Source: Lycorma delicatula (lineage: Eukaryota > Arthropoda > Insecta > Hemiptera > Fulgoridae). From it: a stretch of 64,000 bases of DNA. The DNA lies in NCBI RefSeq assembly GCF_047948215.1, contig NC_134461.1, positions 82,670,103-82,734,102 of the forward strand, given 5' to 3'. The stretch's first letter is position 1; each line of letters starts with the position of its first letter. The notes below the pieces were generated by a model. That model worked only from the letters and a program-made list of their open reading frames with translations, did not search any database and was not told where the DNA came from. Below, in pieces: positions 34,256 through 45,439 of the stretch. A program made the translations under genes and the position numbers.

Positions 34256-35327
34256 TTTTGAAAAAAGATATCACAGGGGAAAACAATATAAAACATGTTT
34301 ATACAAAATTTTTAATTTATTAAGTTCTTTTTAAATAGTTCTCAAAATTGCGGTATTGAGTTCCTTGTCTAATTACGAAGGCGTATTCTATAAATAATTA
34401 CTGTAAAATTAGCTTGGTAATTATTCAATAATACTTTGGAAATTTACGTCGTACACAAGTTGTAGACAGGCTTATTTATAAATGGATAATTCATGGGAAT
34501 TATATCATGTAATGTATCATCTCACATATTTTTTTTTTTTTTTTTTTTTTGAGGGATGAGACTTTTTGGAAAAAAGATAATAAATACCATAATGATATTA
34601 TAAAAACTGTATTCAATAAACGGCTTTCAACGATCACACAAAACTGATATATTATGATCTTTTTCCATTCTCTGAAAATACACAGAAGTAACTCGAAGAC
34701 ATATTTGGTTTAAAAGTTAAGTAGTATTAATGTACTAAAAAAAGGTACGTTACTGTACACAAAAAGATAACAGTTGTAATAATGATTACACTTAAAGATG
34801 AATTTAAGCGTAAAAATATTAAGTATCTAATGTGTAACCACTGATTGGAAATTATGTATGATATCATGAATGAAAGAAATACCGAATGTTTTTGACTTGG
34901 CCATGAAAAAATCCCCTCCATTGAACTTCACCAATCCCCCTTACAAAGATAATAGTAAATGTTATTTTTGAAAAGGAAAATTCTGTGAAAAAATTGTTAC
35001 AACTATATCGTTCCACCTAAGATCTAGGAACCTACAAGTAAACCTTCATTATTGTATTACAAATACAGAAACAGGGGAAGAGCTAACAGTTCGAGGAAAA
35101 ACAGGACATTGCTTCGTGAGAATTAATTTATTGATTTTTTTACTTTCATAAAAAGTGAAACTGTTTTTGTAATCCTTTAGTACACGTGTAAACTCTTTCA
35201 TTACAAATCAAGATTTATAAAAATTATACAACCCAAGTAGGAAAAATCAAACTGGTGAACAATAGACGCTGTTTATTTCAATTCAAACCGCAGAACTAAA
35301 TTTATTTAAAACGAATCAAGTGGAGTT
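34256..35327. other. AT-rich sequence, nothing assigned
   Basis: Includes a 23-base T tract at about 34529-34551. The minus-strand frame 34727-34921 is hydrophobic and low-complexity with no domain. No repeat family match. Confidence 0.3.
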
Positions 35328-35487
35328 CTTTTACTTTAAACTCCGGGACTATCGTTAAGTATTGCTTCAGATAATGTGATCAATGACAATTTTTGTAACG
35401 TGTGAAAATTCCATGCCTGGCCGGGATTCGAACCCGGGACCTCCAGATGAAAGGCCGAGCGCTAACAGTCGCGCCACGGAGGTCGGC
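35328..35487 (-). mobile_element. SINE B, copy B3, full length, with target-site duplication
   Basis: A 160-base minus-strand SINE B: head at right (GGCCGACCTCCGTGGCGCGA on the minus strand), perfect B-box GGTTCGAATCC, tail at left. CAAGTGGAGTT (35317-35327) and CAAGTGGACTT (35488-35498) flank it, 10 of 11 matching. The tRNA-like head could be mistaken for a tRNA gene; the attached tail and direct repeats show it is a SINE. Confidence 0.88.
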
Positions 35488-35854
35488 CAAGTGGACTTAA
35501 TAAAATGAAAAGTGCTTGAAATAAGGAGTAGTATTTTCATTTACTTGGAAAGCTAGTCTTTATTCATCTATGTTTATGTTTATCCATTCAAAATAATCCC
35601 AGTAAGATACTTTTAATTATTTTTCGGAATGCAATTCCAGTAAAGCCTCAATTTGCTTAGAGATATTTGTTTAGTGTTTTTACACAGTTAAAAGTAGTCA
35701 CAAAACATTGTTCTTTTATATTCATTTTTATTTTCTGAAAAAGAAAGAAGTTACTTGAGAGCATATTTTTTTAAAAAATATTATTTTTAGTCGTGTCAAC
35801 AATTAAAGTCATTAGCGATTTTATCAGTGTAATTTAACTGTACGGATAAACGTC
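35488..35854. other. Unassigned
   Basis: AT-rich; no gene or repeat recognised. Confidence 0.3.
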
Positions 35855-36062
35855 TCGTCTTAAACAGACTCAGGCCGACCATTCCTGAGACGTGTGGGTT
35901 TAATTGAAACCTAACCATCAAAGAACACTGGTATCCACGATCTAGTATTCAAATCGGAGTAAAAGCAACTATATTTATTAAGATTTGAACCTGAGTGCTT
36001 TCGACTTCGAAATCATCTGCTTTACGACGACGAGGTTTAAGACTAGACCAACCCGCTGGGTT
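35855..36062 (-). mobile_element. SINE A, copy A8, tail-less
   Basis: Minus-strand copy with the head at right (GACCAACCCGCTGGG region) and the body (TCTAGTATTCAAATCGGAG, GGCCGACCATTCCTGAGACG). The shared 3' tail is absent on the left. Confidence 0.8.
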
Positions 36063-37378
36063 AATAGAGCATGTATTATAAATACAGTTTTTGGAATATC
36101 ATTAAGATGTTATTCTTTTTCCAAAAATTCCCACTCCCCAAAAAAATAAATAAAGTGGGAGATGGTACGATATTATGATGTAATTTCCATGAATCGTCTA
36201 TTCATAAATCCGCCTGTCTTTAACTTCATGAAAAAGGTCTAAATTTTCAAAGTAGTATTATATAACTTATAAGTGGTATTACAGTAATTATTTATAGAAC
36301 ACACCTTCTGATAATTATCAAAGGCACACAATACCACAAAATTTGAGAAAAAAACAGTAAAATGAAATCTAGGACTTGATTAAAAATGACATTGATCGAT
36401 CTTAGCTCAATTGGAGCGTCTATTGGGCATTGTTTATATGTCGCTGCATAAGACCAAATTTGCCTCCACTGATGTAGAGCATTATTCTATAATTAGTAAC
36501 ATATTTATTCGTAATTTTTTTAACTATATTAACGATTTAATTTTTGGTAAAAAGTGAAAAATTATAAAAAATATTTTATTAATGTCTGTTTTACAAACTA
36601 TACAGTTAAATGAACATTGTTTGTCGTATGAATTATTAATTTTTACAACAATTTACCAGTTGGTAATATGATGATTTATCAAAATTTTTCTTACCTTATT
36701 CATCACTTTTTTTTTTATTGATTATTGATGTCGTTGGTTATCCAATTGTGTCAATTGATTTACAACGATCTTGAAGCGTTTCTACTATTCGTTATAAACC
36801 TGTTTCAGTATTTACCTCTTTACGCCACTTAGTCATGAGTTAGGTTAAATATACTTTTCTTAACATTTTTACTTCAATTATTTCAAGAAAAATGTCAGTA
36901 ATGGAATGAAATTGCATAGGTTAAGAGAAAATTTATTAAGGAATAAAATCTACCCTCAATTTTTTACTACTATTATGAAGTAATTTATTAAGCTTAAAAT
37001 TAATCGATATATTTATATTGAGCAAAGTATACTAAGAATTTTATCTTCATTTATAATATCATTTTGTTTAAGGTATATAATTAGCTTATTGTATAAACAA
37101 CGCATCGATAAAATTTCGGTTATTACCCTTGTTTACATTTAAATGGAACTTTATACTTTAATAGATAATAAAGAGTTGTCACACAAATAAAAATTATATG
37201 GCAGATATATATTGTATTTTAGTTGTATAATTTTTGTGTAGGTATAAACTCAAAATTTAGGTTAATTATTTTAATTTTTAATTTTAATTTTCACAGCCAA
37301 AATTGTAATTTATTTAATTGCTTGAGAGTTTTAGTTGGCTATTTTTAAATTAAAAAAAAAATTTATTTATATATATAT
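36063..37378. other. AT-rich sequence, nothing assigned
   Basis: No gene or repeat match noted; ends in a short (TA)n tract that abuts the next element. Confidence 0.3.
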
Positions 37379-37379
37379 A

Positions 37380-38107
37380 GTGTCTCACGAAGGAGCGAAG
37401 AAACTTTCAGGACATGTTCTACTGGTGAAAATAATGAAAAAAGTTCATATAAGCATAGATATCGAAACTCTCAGTTTTCGAGTTTAATGAAAGATTTCGC
37501 CTGGATTTCAGTTCTTCTAATAAAAAAGCTCTACTGTAATTTTTGGGAAAAAAATTAAGAAGTAAAGTAGGTATTTTCTTACGAAATTTGAGTTGGGAAA
37601 TAGGATGAAACAGGTTCCAGAACTATAACCCCAGTAGTTTTTAAGATAGCTGATGTAAAACACAAAATTCGGTGTCGAAAAACAAGTTTTTTTTAGGTTT
37701 GTAGTATAATAACTTTGTTAAATGACTTATAAATACGGAAGATTGAGTAGCAAAACTTGTAGAGAATTTAATTCTGAGAAAATTGATGTTAATAAAGCCA
37801 ATAAAAAGAGAATAAAAACATTTAAAAATTTTATTGAAGCAAAACAGACGAAAAATAGACAGGAAATCCTATTATTCTTTCTGTACCTAATAAATATTAT
37901 TCTTCATATAGCAAAATAAAAAATTAAAATACATGAAATAATGAAAAATAACAGAATAACAAAACTCAGTTACAGTAATTGTTCGAAATTCCCTTTTTCA
38001 TAATGTATGAGCATTCTGCCCGAGGTAAAATATCTCCAGTGGCTTTTTTCAATATTTTTCACCAGTAGAACACGTCCTGAAAGTTTATCTTTTTCTACAT
38101 GGGACCA

Positions 38108-38110
<3 letters not shown>
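37380..38110 (+). mobile_element. Non-autonomous Tc1/mariner-like element with ~65-bp terminal inverted repeats, copy I1
   Basis: The left end (37380-37445) and the reverse complement of the right end (38041-38110) match over about 65 bases, sharing AAACTTTCAGGAC, GTTCTACTGGTGAAAA and TGAAAAAAG. The right end begins CAGTGGTCCCATG read inwards. The ends abut TA-rich DNA on both sides, in keeping with TA target use. The 730-base interior has only a short plus-strand frame (37722-37919) without a domain, so the element depended on a transposase made elsewhere. Related sequence recurs at 38165-38575 and 39105-39500. Confidence 0.82.

Positions 38111-38141
<31 letters not shown>
38111..38141. repeat. 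(TA)n microsatellite
   Basis: About 15 TA units directly at the right end of element I1; probably expanded from the TA target site. Confidence 0.9.
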
Positions 38142-38164
38142 TGATTCCAGATTGCACGTTAATC

Positions 38165-38575
38165 TCTCATGAGATGATTCTATAGCCAAAAATAACAAAA
38201 AAGTTCATATAAACATAGGTTAGAAAACGGTTCGTTACCGAGTTTCGGCTCGCGAAACATATAACCCTGTTCTCTGCTCTCTCTGTGAAATTAAACCGTA
38301 CTAAAATTCTTAAGATACAAAACGAGGAGTAAATTTTGGGTTTTCTTATGGTTTTAATCTACAAAAATTTAATAAAAGTGGTCCCAGACCTCTACCTCAG
38401 TTACGGTTTAAGAAAATGGAGGAAACACAAAAAACTTCTTTCAGAAAATACAATTTTTTACATTTGGAATAAAATAACTTTGTTAATCTAACAATAAAAA
38501 AATAAAAATTTCTAGTTAGCTTTGTAGAAAATTTTATTCTGAAACTATTAACTCTGAAAATATTCTGACGTTATG
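38165..38575 (+). mobile_element. Family I internal sequence, copy I2
   Basis: Matches the interior of I1 and I3: AAAAAAGTTCATATAAACAT, GGTTAGAAAACGGTTCGTTA, GTGGTCCCAGACCTCTACCT, AATAACTTTGTTAA, GTAGAAAATTTTATTCTGA. It lies directly upstream of the transposase remnant and is probably the 5' untranslated part of that element. Confidence 0.65.
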
Positions 38576-38862
38576 TAAATAACGTCAATTGAAATTAAAT
38601 ACAAATTTGAGAAGTTCAACTTTCATTGGAAATAAAACATGCAAACTGGATCGAAAAAGTGATACGATTTTAAACAGAACAATTCTCATACAAATGCTAA
38701 AAATTATACAAATAAATATGAAAAATATCCTTCTAAAACATGTTAAAAATTTTATTTTTTCATAGTTTTGCAATAACAGCTGATCAACAATTAAGTTTAG
38801 TGTGTAGAATTTGAATATTCATTTGATCGGTGTTTCTGCTGTTATTTGGTCAGTCATTCATA

Positions 38863-39097
38863 ATGGGTAAAACCATAAATTTGTTTTCATTTGGAAAGTT
38901 AACGTATGGTAAAGTAAATAAAAATGGATTGGCTACTTTGCGTAATTACCGAGAAAATTATCCAAATCGAAGGTACCTGATCGTAAAACATTTGAGGTTT
39001 TGGACAGGCGATTTCGAGAAACGGGTATGCTTAAATTCCAACGAATCGATGCTGGTCGTGAATGTTTCGTGTGAATTGCCAACGATGAATAACGAAT
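38863..39097 (+). pseudogene. Transposase N-terminal helix-turn-helix fragment (DUF4817-like), frameshifted
   Basis: Starting at 38863, ATGGGTAAAACC..., the frame gives YGKVNKNGLATLRNYRENYP followed by NRR, the typical start of arthropod DUF4817-type transposases (one helix, then RYPNRR). At about 38968-38975 the frame shifts by one base. In the new frame the sequence continues PDRKTFEVLDRRFRETG, the expected second half of the DNA-binding domain, and stops after about 20 more residues. The catalytic domain is missing. The open frame that runs through in the first phase (to 39099) is therefore chimeric after the shift. Confidence 0.75.
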
Positions 39098-39104
39098 AAT
39101 GTAA

Positions 39105-39500
39105 CAAACTTTCAGGATATGTTCTACCGGTGAAAATAAAGAAAAAAGTTCATATAAACATAGGTTCGGAAAACCGCTTCGTTAGGAAGTGTCGGTTGGA
39201 GAAAATTCACCGTGATTTCTGCGCCGTGGGTAAAATTAAGTCAGATTAATTCTTGGAATCCAAATCAAAGGGTTAATTTAATTATTTTATATGAAATTTG
39301 ACCTAAAAAATTAAATAATAAATAGGTCTCAGAGCTGTATATTTAGTAGTTTTCGGATGAAATCTTGGGTAAAAAATAAAAGGTTTGGTCGAAAAACACA
39401 GTATTTTACGTTTGACGTAAAGTAACTTTTTTGTTAAATGGGTAATAAAAACAGAAAGGTATTTAAAAAAAACTTGTAGAGAATTAGGTTATACTAATTT
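39105..39500 (+). mobile_element. Family I sequence, copy I3
   Basis: Begins AACTTTCAGGATATGTTCTA, CCGGTGAAAATAAAGAAAAA, the same text as the I1 terminal repeat, and continues with AGTTCATATAAACATAGGTT, GGTCTCAGAGCTGTATATTT and ACTTGTAGAGAATTAGG. Its left end touches the transposase fragment, so an internally deleted element may have been joined here. Confidence 0.65.
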
Positions 39501-40124
39501 AAAAATTCATCTTAAATAAATTAATGGGCAGATCTTTTAAATATTTCGTTAATTTATTAACAATATCAACGGAATCACAATATGTCTGTTTCTCGTAAAT
39601 TGAAGAACTGTATTATTTTAAATGATAAAAAAAGAGTTCTGTCTGTTTTGATAAGAAGTGGATATTATTGTTATGTTACTTTTTAAGAATAAGTGACTAT
39701 TCCTTTTAGCAAAGATTTCATATTCATAAATATGAACACAAGGATAAGTTAACATTTTTAATTTTCTAAATATCGGTCTACATGATTCATATTTATAGAA
39801 TCAAAATTACGATACGATCTGGCATCCCATTTCTACAATTTGAAAATTTGTATGATTTTTCGAGGGAACCCCCAAGAGATTATATTATATTGGATACATA
39901 TGCAGGCATAATAAATATTTAAGAATTATAACAAGTCTAACATTTTATTACGACGAAACAAAGCAAACCCTTGTTATTTGTTTCGTATTGGTTGAATATT
40001 ATTATTAACTCGTAGATTAATTTACACCGTTTAATTTAATTATGATGTTGGTGTCAGAAATACTGATTAATCTATTTACATTATTATTGTTTTTTTTTAT
40101 AAATAGAAATAAAAATTTAAAAAA
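39501..40124. other. Unassigned
   Basis: AT-rich; no gene or repeat match. Confidence 0.3.
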
Positions 40125-40346
40125 TTGATATAGACATCACATGACTTCCTTGTACGCCTATTAAATTACATATACACATTTTTTGCTGCACTTTATTTAA
40201 ATTTATCTCATTTGAAATTAATATATGATCCTCCAATTCTTTAATAAAGTGGACAGTTACACAATTGCTGAAATATATTTATACGATTATTCATTCAACA
40301 ATCTTACATGATATATTAGGATAGAGTAGAAGTCCCTTTATTACTC
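40125..40346 (-). mobile_element. Family D, copy D4
   Basis: Minus-strand D: 3' end at left (ATAGACATCACATGACTTCC, TTGTACGCCTATTAAATTAC), then TTCTTTAATAAAGTGGACAG and the ATATTAGGATAGAG block at right. No family C is attached. Confidence 0.75.
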
Positions 40347-40584
40347 GTAATATTAGATCAGTATTATTCGTGTCTTCGTGAGTTGCTAATTAACAAAAGT
40401 TTCAGATTTCTGTTGTGTTGTATAAATAAAAGTTAATAATAATTAAAATATTCCGTTTCGTAAACTCCTGTATACTGGTTACAAATGTTAATTACGACCT
40501 TAAGACTAACAAGCATATTATAAAAGGGCTTACTAGAAAAGAAGTGATTTTCTCTTGTCTTTGACTGAATGTCGAAGATTCTGT

Positions 40585-40960
40585 TACTTAGGACGGAACC
40601 CAAGGATGTCAGGGTATATTTTATCCATTTATTGCATAGAACCTGGACATCAATCCCTTGGTATTGGCTCTTTCTATTTATCTGGCTAGTATTTAATTTT
40701 TAATTGCATGTATATATATATTTATTTACTTTTAATTTAAGATGGATGGAGTTTGGGACTGCGTTCCTATTCTTTGTAGATGGTACTTTTAAAGTATTAT
40801 ATACGGGCATTTATTTGAGAGATTAGCAAGATATTTGCGTCTTTTTCCCGAAGCGATTTCCCTTAGTCGTCCACTGAAGGCCTTTATATGCAGGGCCTTT
40901 TGAATTAGCAGGACCCCTAACGGAGCCCTAGTTTTTGTGAAGAGAGCGAACTCCCTTCAT
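40585..40960 (+). repeat. Dispersed GC-rich repeat N, copy N1
   Basis: Aligns in order with the reverse complement of 52640-52995: AGAACCTGGAC(A)...CCCTTG, CTTTC.ATTTATC, GCGTTCC.AT.CTTT, GTCGTCC(A/T)...CTGAAG(G) and GGA(G)CCCTAG. The match is patchy, about 360 bases. No coding frame is shared. 40960-41150 continues with moderately complex sequence, including a (TTC)n-like patch. Confidence 0.55.
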
Positions 40961-41146
40961 GGAAGGAGGGTGGTTGTAGCCGGTTGCCTGGAAAATGAAG
41001 GATGGATAGGAATCTAGGATAGGGAATATCTGTGGAGAATCTTCATCATCTTCTTCTTCTTCCCCATGTCTGGGCTGGTCTGAATTCGCTGTCGAGCGAA
41101 TGTCTTCTTGCTTATTTCGTGTCTCTGTAACACATGAATAGTCCAA

Positions 41147-42051
41147 GTTTATCGAGATTAAATTGATATTTATCCAACAAAATATTACTCAGCACAAAAA
41201 ATGAATGTAGTATAATTTATCGAGAAATATTATCTAACGAATCTTAAATACACATCATGTAATTTTCGTTGAAATTAATACAACAATTTTCGGAACAGCA
41301 TAATACACGTGTGGAAGTATAGTACAGTAATTTAATTGGGATGGTATAGTTTTACAGTGAAAAGAACATTTTATTTAAAACTATTATAATATTGTATTAA
41401 TGATAATAATAATAGTAGTAGTAATAATAATAATATAGGTTTTTAAATATTAATTCAAAGATAGTATTGTTTAGGTACAATAAATTTCTTTGTCGTTGGT
41501 TGAGAGAACCGCTTCTCGTATTGTGTTAGGACCAATTTCCTTCTCCAGTTTGTCGTCAAAGCGCTACGTAGGGATTGTGTTGCTCCCTTAACGGTAGATG
41601 AATATAATACTACGCATGAGTTAAGCTATTGTCTAAAAAAGGGTACTGACAAAAAGGTGATGCAATTTTTATTTGTAATGTGTTCATATATAAATATTTG
41701 TTTCTATTGTTTTATTTATGTTTAAATTAAAGATATCGGTTTCTATATATATATATATATATATCGATATTAATAAATCGGTTTCTATATGATACATTCA
41801 TACATCATAATAGTTTTAAGTTATTAATCATTAAGCTAATAAGAGTGGTGTTCAAGTAAGACTTCACTATTGTAATGTTGGATTATTTTTTAGAACATAA
41901 AATATAAAAAATATACATATATATACGGTTTTACTATAGCAAGAAAAATTAAATGAATAAAGCAAATTATTATAAAACAAGAAAAATAATCTTTAAAAAC
42001 ACTTAATCCGATCAGATTTCATAATATGAGCTATCATTAATTATGAATTAT
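41147..42051. other. AT-rich sequence with simple repeats
   Basis: (TAA/TAG)n-like tract at 41400-41435; (TA)n at 41743-41764 flanked on both sides by ATCGGTTTCTATAT, a short direct repeat. No gene. Confidence 0.4.
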
Positions 42052-42295
42052 ATTAAAGGGAAAAGTATGGTGATCATGTCAAAAATGGGGTACTGATTGT
42101 ATTACAAATCTTTACGTTTTAGGGTCCAACTAGATAAACTAAATCAACTAAATAAAAAAAAAAAAAAAACAAGTATGTATGTGAGTATTATGAGTGTCAG
42201 TCTACTTTTGGTCTTATATGTCAGGATTGACGTAACCGATTTTCTTCAAATTTGGCTCAAATATTACTACATAATATAGGGTCATTGGTTGTATT
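42052..42295 (+). repeat. Repeat L, copy L1, directly upstream of family C
   Basis: Shares with 51204-51431: ATTAAAGGG(G/A)AAAGTATG, GCAAATCTTTATGTTTTAG-like text, (G/A)TCCAACTA, GAACCGATTTTCTTCAAAT-like text and ATATAGGG(T)CATTG. In both places family C follows at the same point, so L and C behave as one longer unit there. Confidence 0.7.
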
Positions 42296-42947
42296 ATATT
42301 TTACTTCCTTGTACGAACTAAAGAAAGTATTGTGATCGCGAAAAATTTTGGTATTCAGATTACAACGGAAATATCCATTTTGACCATCCCTGAATCCTGA
42401 ATTTTGACTAGTTTCGGTGTGATGTCTGTACGTATGTACTCGTATCTCGCATAACGCAAAAACAATTAGCCGTAGTATGTTGAAATTTTGGTTTTGGGAC
42501 TGTTGTAACATCTAGTTGTGCATCTCCCTTTTTGATTGCAATCGACTGAACCAAAAGTGTCCAAAAAAGCCCAAAATCCAAAAAGATTTGGATTTTAGAT
42601 TTTTTCTTAAATGCAATAATAAGCCGTCATTAAGAGTTTTGCAACGATATATCATAAGCGGTAATTATTTTCATTGGTTCCAGAGTTATAGCCAAATATT
42701 TTTTATAATGAAATATTTGGATCTTAAAAGGGGAAGGCACATCGGTTCGAATCAGACTTCACCTCCTTTTCTTTTTTGTAACCTTTTTTTAATTTAGATG
42801 TATTTATTTATTAATAATTAACAAAAAATAAATAAATATCTAAAGTTATTAATGAAATAAAATTTTATGTACTATTAATTTAAAAAAAAAGAAGTATATA
42901 TGTAATTTAATAGGCGTAAAAGGAAGTCATGTAGTGTCCCCATCAGA
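42296..42947 (+). mobile_element. Family C, copy C4, complete
   Basis: Plus-strand copy from TTTACTTCCTTGTACGAACT to AGTGTCCCCATCAGATTTTT, with all internal landmarks (CAACGGAAATATCCATTTTG, TTTGATTGCAATCGACTGAA, GGCACATCGGTTCGAATCAG). The plus-strand open frame 42516-42797 over it recurs in copy C7 (minus strand) but is broken in other copies, so I treat it as incidental. Confidence 0.85.
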
Positions 42948-43915
42948 TTTTTGAAGTTATGCTTCTTTTGGAGCGTTAGAAGAAACTGACCAGAGTGCAT
43001 TTTCAGCAAGTTACAAAAGTTGCGCGCGCCGATGTAACACACCATGAAGATTTGCACAGGCCCAAGTGATCAGTTTGCACGCACATGCATGTAGTATCTA
43101 ATTCAGTCAGTCGTTCAATGCAATTACGTGATTATCACGTGTTGCAAACACAATAGATATTGAGTCGTAATAAATATATAATCATACACGGATTTCTGAA
43201 GACGGATATTTTAAACTGTGAATATAGTTATTCATATTCATAAACTTTATATTGCAGCTTATATATATTTATTTTTTTTAAAATTGTGTATCAAGATTTG
43301 AGGATATATTTATGCAATTATTATTTTTTTATGAGTAAAATTATATTTTTTAATGTCACAGAAAATAGCACACATCAGATAAATTCATGATTTTGCATAA
43401 ATAATTTTAAATTCACCAAAAACAAAATTTTTGATAAAATACATTATTATAAAATAAAATTATTTGTATCATATTTTTCATATCATAAACCACTGATAAC
43501 CCTCGTGTCTATTCAATCGTCATCCGAAGAATTAATGGAATTAAACTAAACTAATCGAAATAATTCGATGAACTTTGTTTTATATGACAACGAATACATC
43601 AATACTTTTAAACTATAAAATAAATATTACTTAATTTAAGTGTTATTTATTCAAACTTTTATTCATAGCATTTAATGTCGTCAATCGAACTTTTGACTCA
43701 GTTCAAATTTTTTAATGCGTAAAAAAAGTATTTTTTTATTCACGCCAAAGAAGTATAACTACTTCTTGTGCGTACATAGTACACAGAAGCTTTTTTCCTA
43801 TATTCGTTATGGATGGAAGGATATCGCAAAAAATATAATTTCGATTTTCTTCAGAAGCATTTTAGAAAAAAACTGTATTAACAAATTCTTTATCTAAATG
43901 CATATATAAATAATT
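42948..43915. other. Unassigned
   Basis: 42960-43140 is a little more complex (GTTGCGCGCGCCGATGTAAC, CACGCACATGCATGTAGT). The rest is AT-rich with no gene. Confidence 0.3.
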
Positions 43916-44480
43916 CAAAAAAACCTTTTTTTTTTCAAAAAATCAACCCCTACCTCTTGAAATTGAAATATATGTTTTTGTTCTTTAGATCTAGTTTCCT
44001 TCGGTTTAAATATTTTTCAAACATTTTTGAAAGACTTTACTTCATTATGTAGAGCTACCAAAAAATCTTTACAATTTTTTTTAAATTGTAGCCCCAGACC
44101 TAAAATGTAAAAAATGTTTTTTGAACATTTTCTTTTTCTTTTTTTGCGTTTTGAATGGGATGTTAGATTTAGAAAAAACTTTACTTAAAAAATTTTTGTT
44201 AAGTTTAACCTATGTATGAATATTTTTAGAAAACTTTTGTTATTTTTTTTGTTAGGGATCACTTCTTTATAAATAAATATCTCCTAAATTTTCCGGATAG
44301 AACAAGGATGTTTCTAGAAAAAAGATTCTTATATTCCAAATTTAGGAATTTTGATGCTAAAAAAACTTAATTTGGTAATCATTATAATCAATAAAAGAAG
44401 CCCTTTTTATTCTTTGCCTTCCCAGATTTTAAAAAATTCGGAAAATCCTTTTTAGTTTTTTCAATTTTAATTTTTATAAA
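43916..44480 (+). repeat. Degenerate repeat J, copy J2
   Basis: Resembles 14520-15190 in order: AAAAATCAACCCCTACCTCT, TGAAATTGAAATATATG, TTTCCTTCGG, GTTAGATTTAGAAAAAACTT, GAATATTTTTAGAAAACTTT. The similarity is modest and the region is T-rich, so this needs an alignment. Confidence 0.45.
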
Positions 44481-45439
44481 TAAATTAATTTTGATGTATA
44501 TTAGCTTTTTTTTTTTTTAATTTGTAATATAGAATTATTACAAAGTATTATTGTATAATATTAAATAAATATTTACAAAGTACTTTAAAATATAAATGTA
44601 GAGTACAATTACCGTTGATGACGAACCCGGGAAAGTCATGCAGTAATTTGCCAGATTTAAAAAAAATATTTGATTTAATATTTTTATATAATTAGGTATT
44701 TGATGAAATTAAATATACATATTACATTAAAAAACTGGAATATAAATAAATAAATATTCCTAAATGTATCAGTATATTGCAGGTAAAAATTCGTTGACTA
44801 TACATAAACGCCCGAAATGGCCGCTACAAAAAAGTGGGCGACTGCATTTTGGTGAATAATATATTAAAAATCTGATCTTTTCTTTTATTGATCATTCAGA
44901 CAACGACTGGTTTGATGCGGTTCTCCATTCCGTTCTGATCTTTACTATTCTTTTATATTCATTATAATAAGTATACCCTATGTCCTCAATTATCTGTTTT
45001 ATAAATTCCAATTTTTATCTCACTTTACCCTTTTATCAATTAACACATATTTCTATTGCCACATTTTCTTTTTGTAGTCGGAGGAAAAAGCTCTGCCAAC
45101 CGCCGTCCACCCACACAAATGGCAGTTTCGGGCTCTTACCGACTAAAAACCTTCCCCCACAGCAACACGCGAGGACCGGACCAATTAAAAATCGTAACTC
45201 AGTGTCTGGTATGACTTACAGGATCTCAGAAGAAAGAAAAAGATGATTCCAGAATAAAATGGTGGATGATAGAATCCCAAGAGAATCAACATGAAACGCT
45301 CATCCACGGTCGCGAATGAATGCCCCCTCCCGCTCATAGGCTGGCCCTTCACTTCGCGCTTGTCAAACTCCCTTCGATGATGATCACCGCCATGACTCGA
45401 AAAGCATGATCACCTGACAAAAGGTTGCAACGGCTGAAG
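44481..45439. other. Unassigned; GC-richer from 45080
   Basis: 45080-45430 has unusual complexity (CTGCCAACCGCCGTCCACCC, CAGCAACACGCGAGGACCGG, GCCCCCTCCCGCTCATAGGC) and sits directly upstream of the RNase H LINE. It may be more of that LINE, but I could not place it on a reverse-transcriptase domain. Confidence 0.35.

Noticed and set aside
35400..35487. tRNA gene candidate on the minus strand
   Set aside because: It has a good B-box, but the 160-bp unit with a non-tRNA tail and flanking direct repeats is SINE B. The same applies at 12440-12495, 24990-25130, 48069-48232 and 63218-63310.
42516..42797. 93-residue open frame containing FDCNRLNQKC, similar to another frame at 53725-53922
   Set aside because: Both lie in family C copies. 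The frame is broken by stops or shifts in C2, C3, C5 and C6, so its recurrence reflects the repeated DNA and not a conserved protein.
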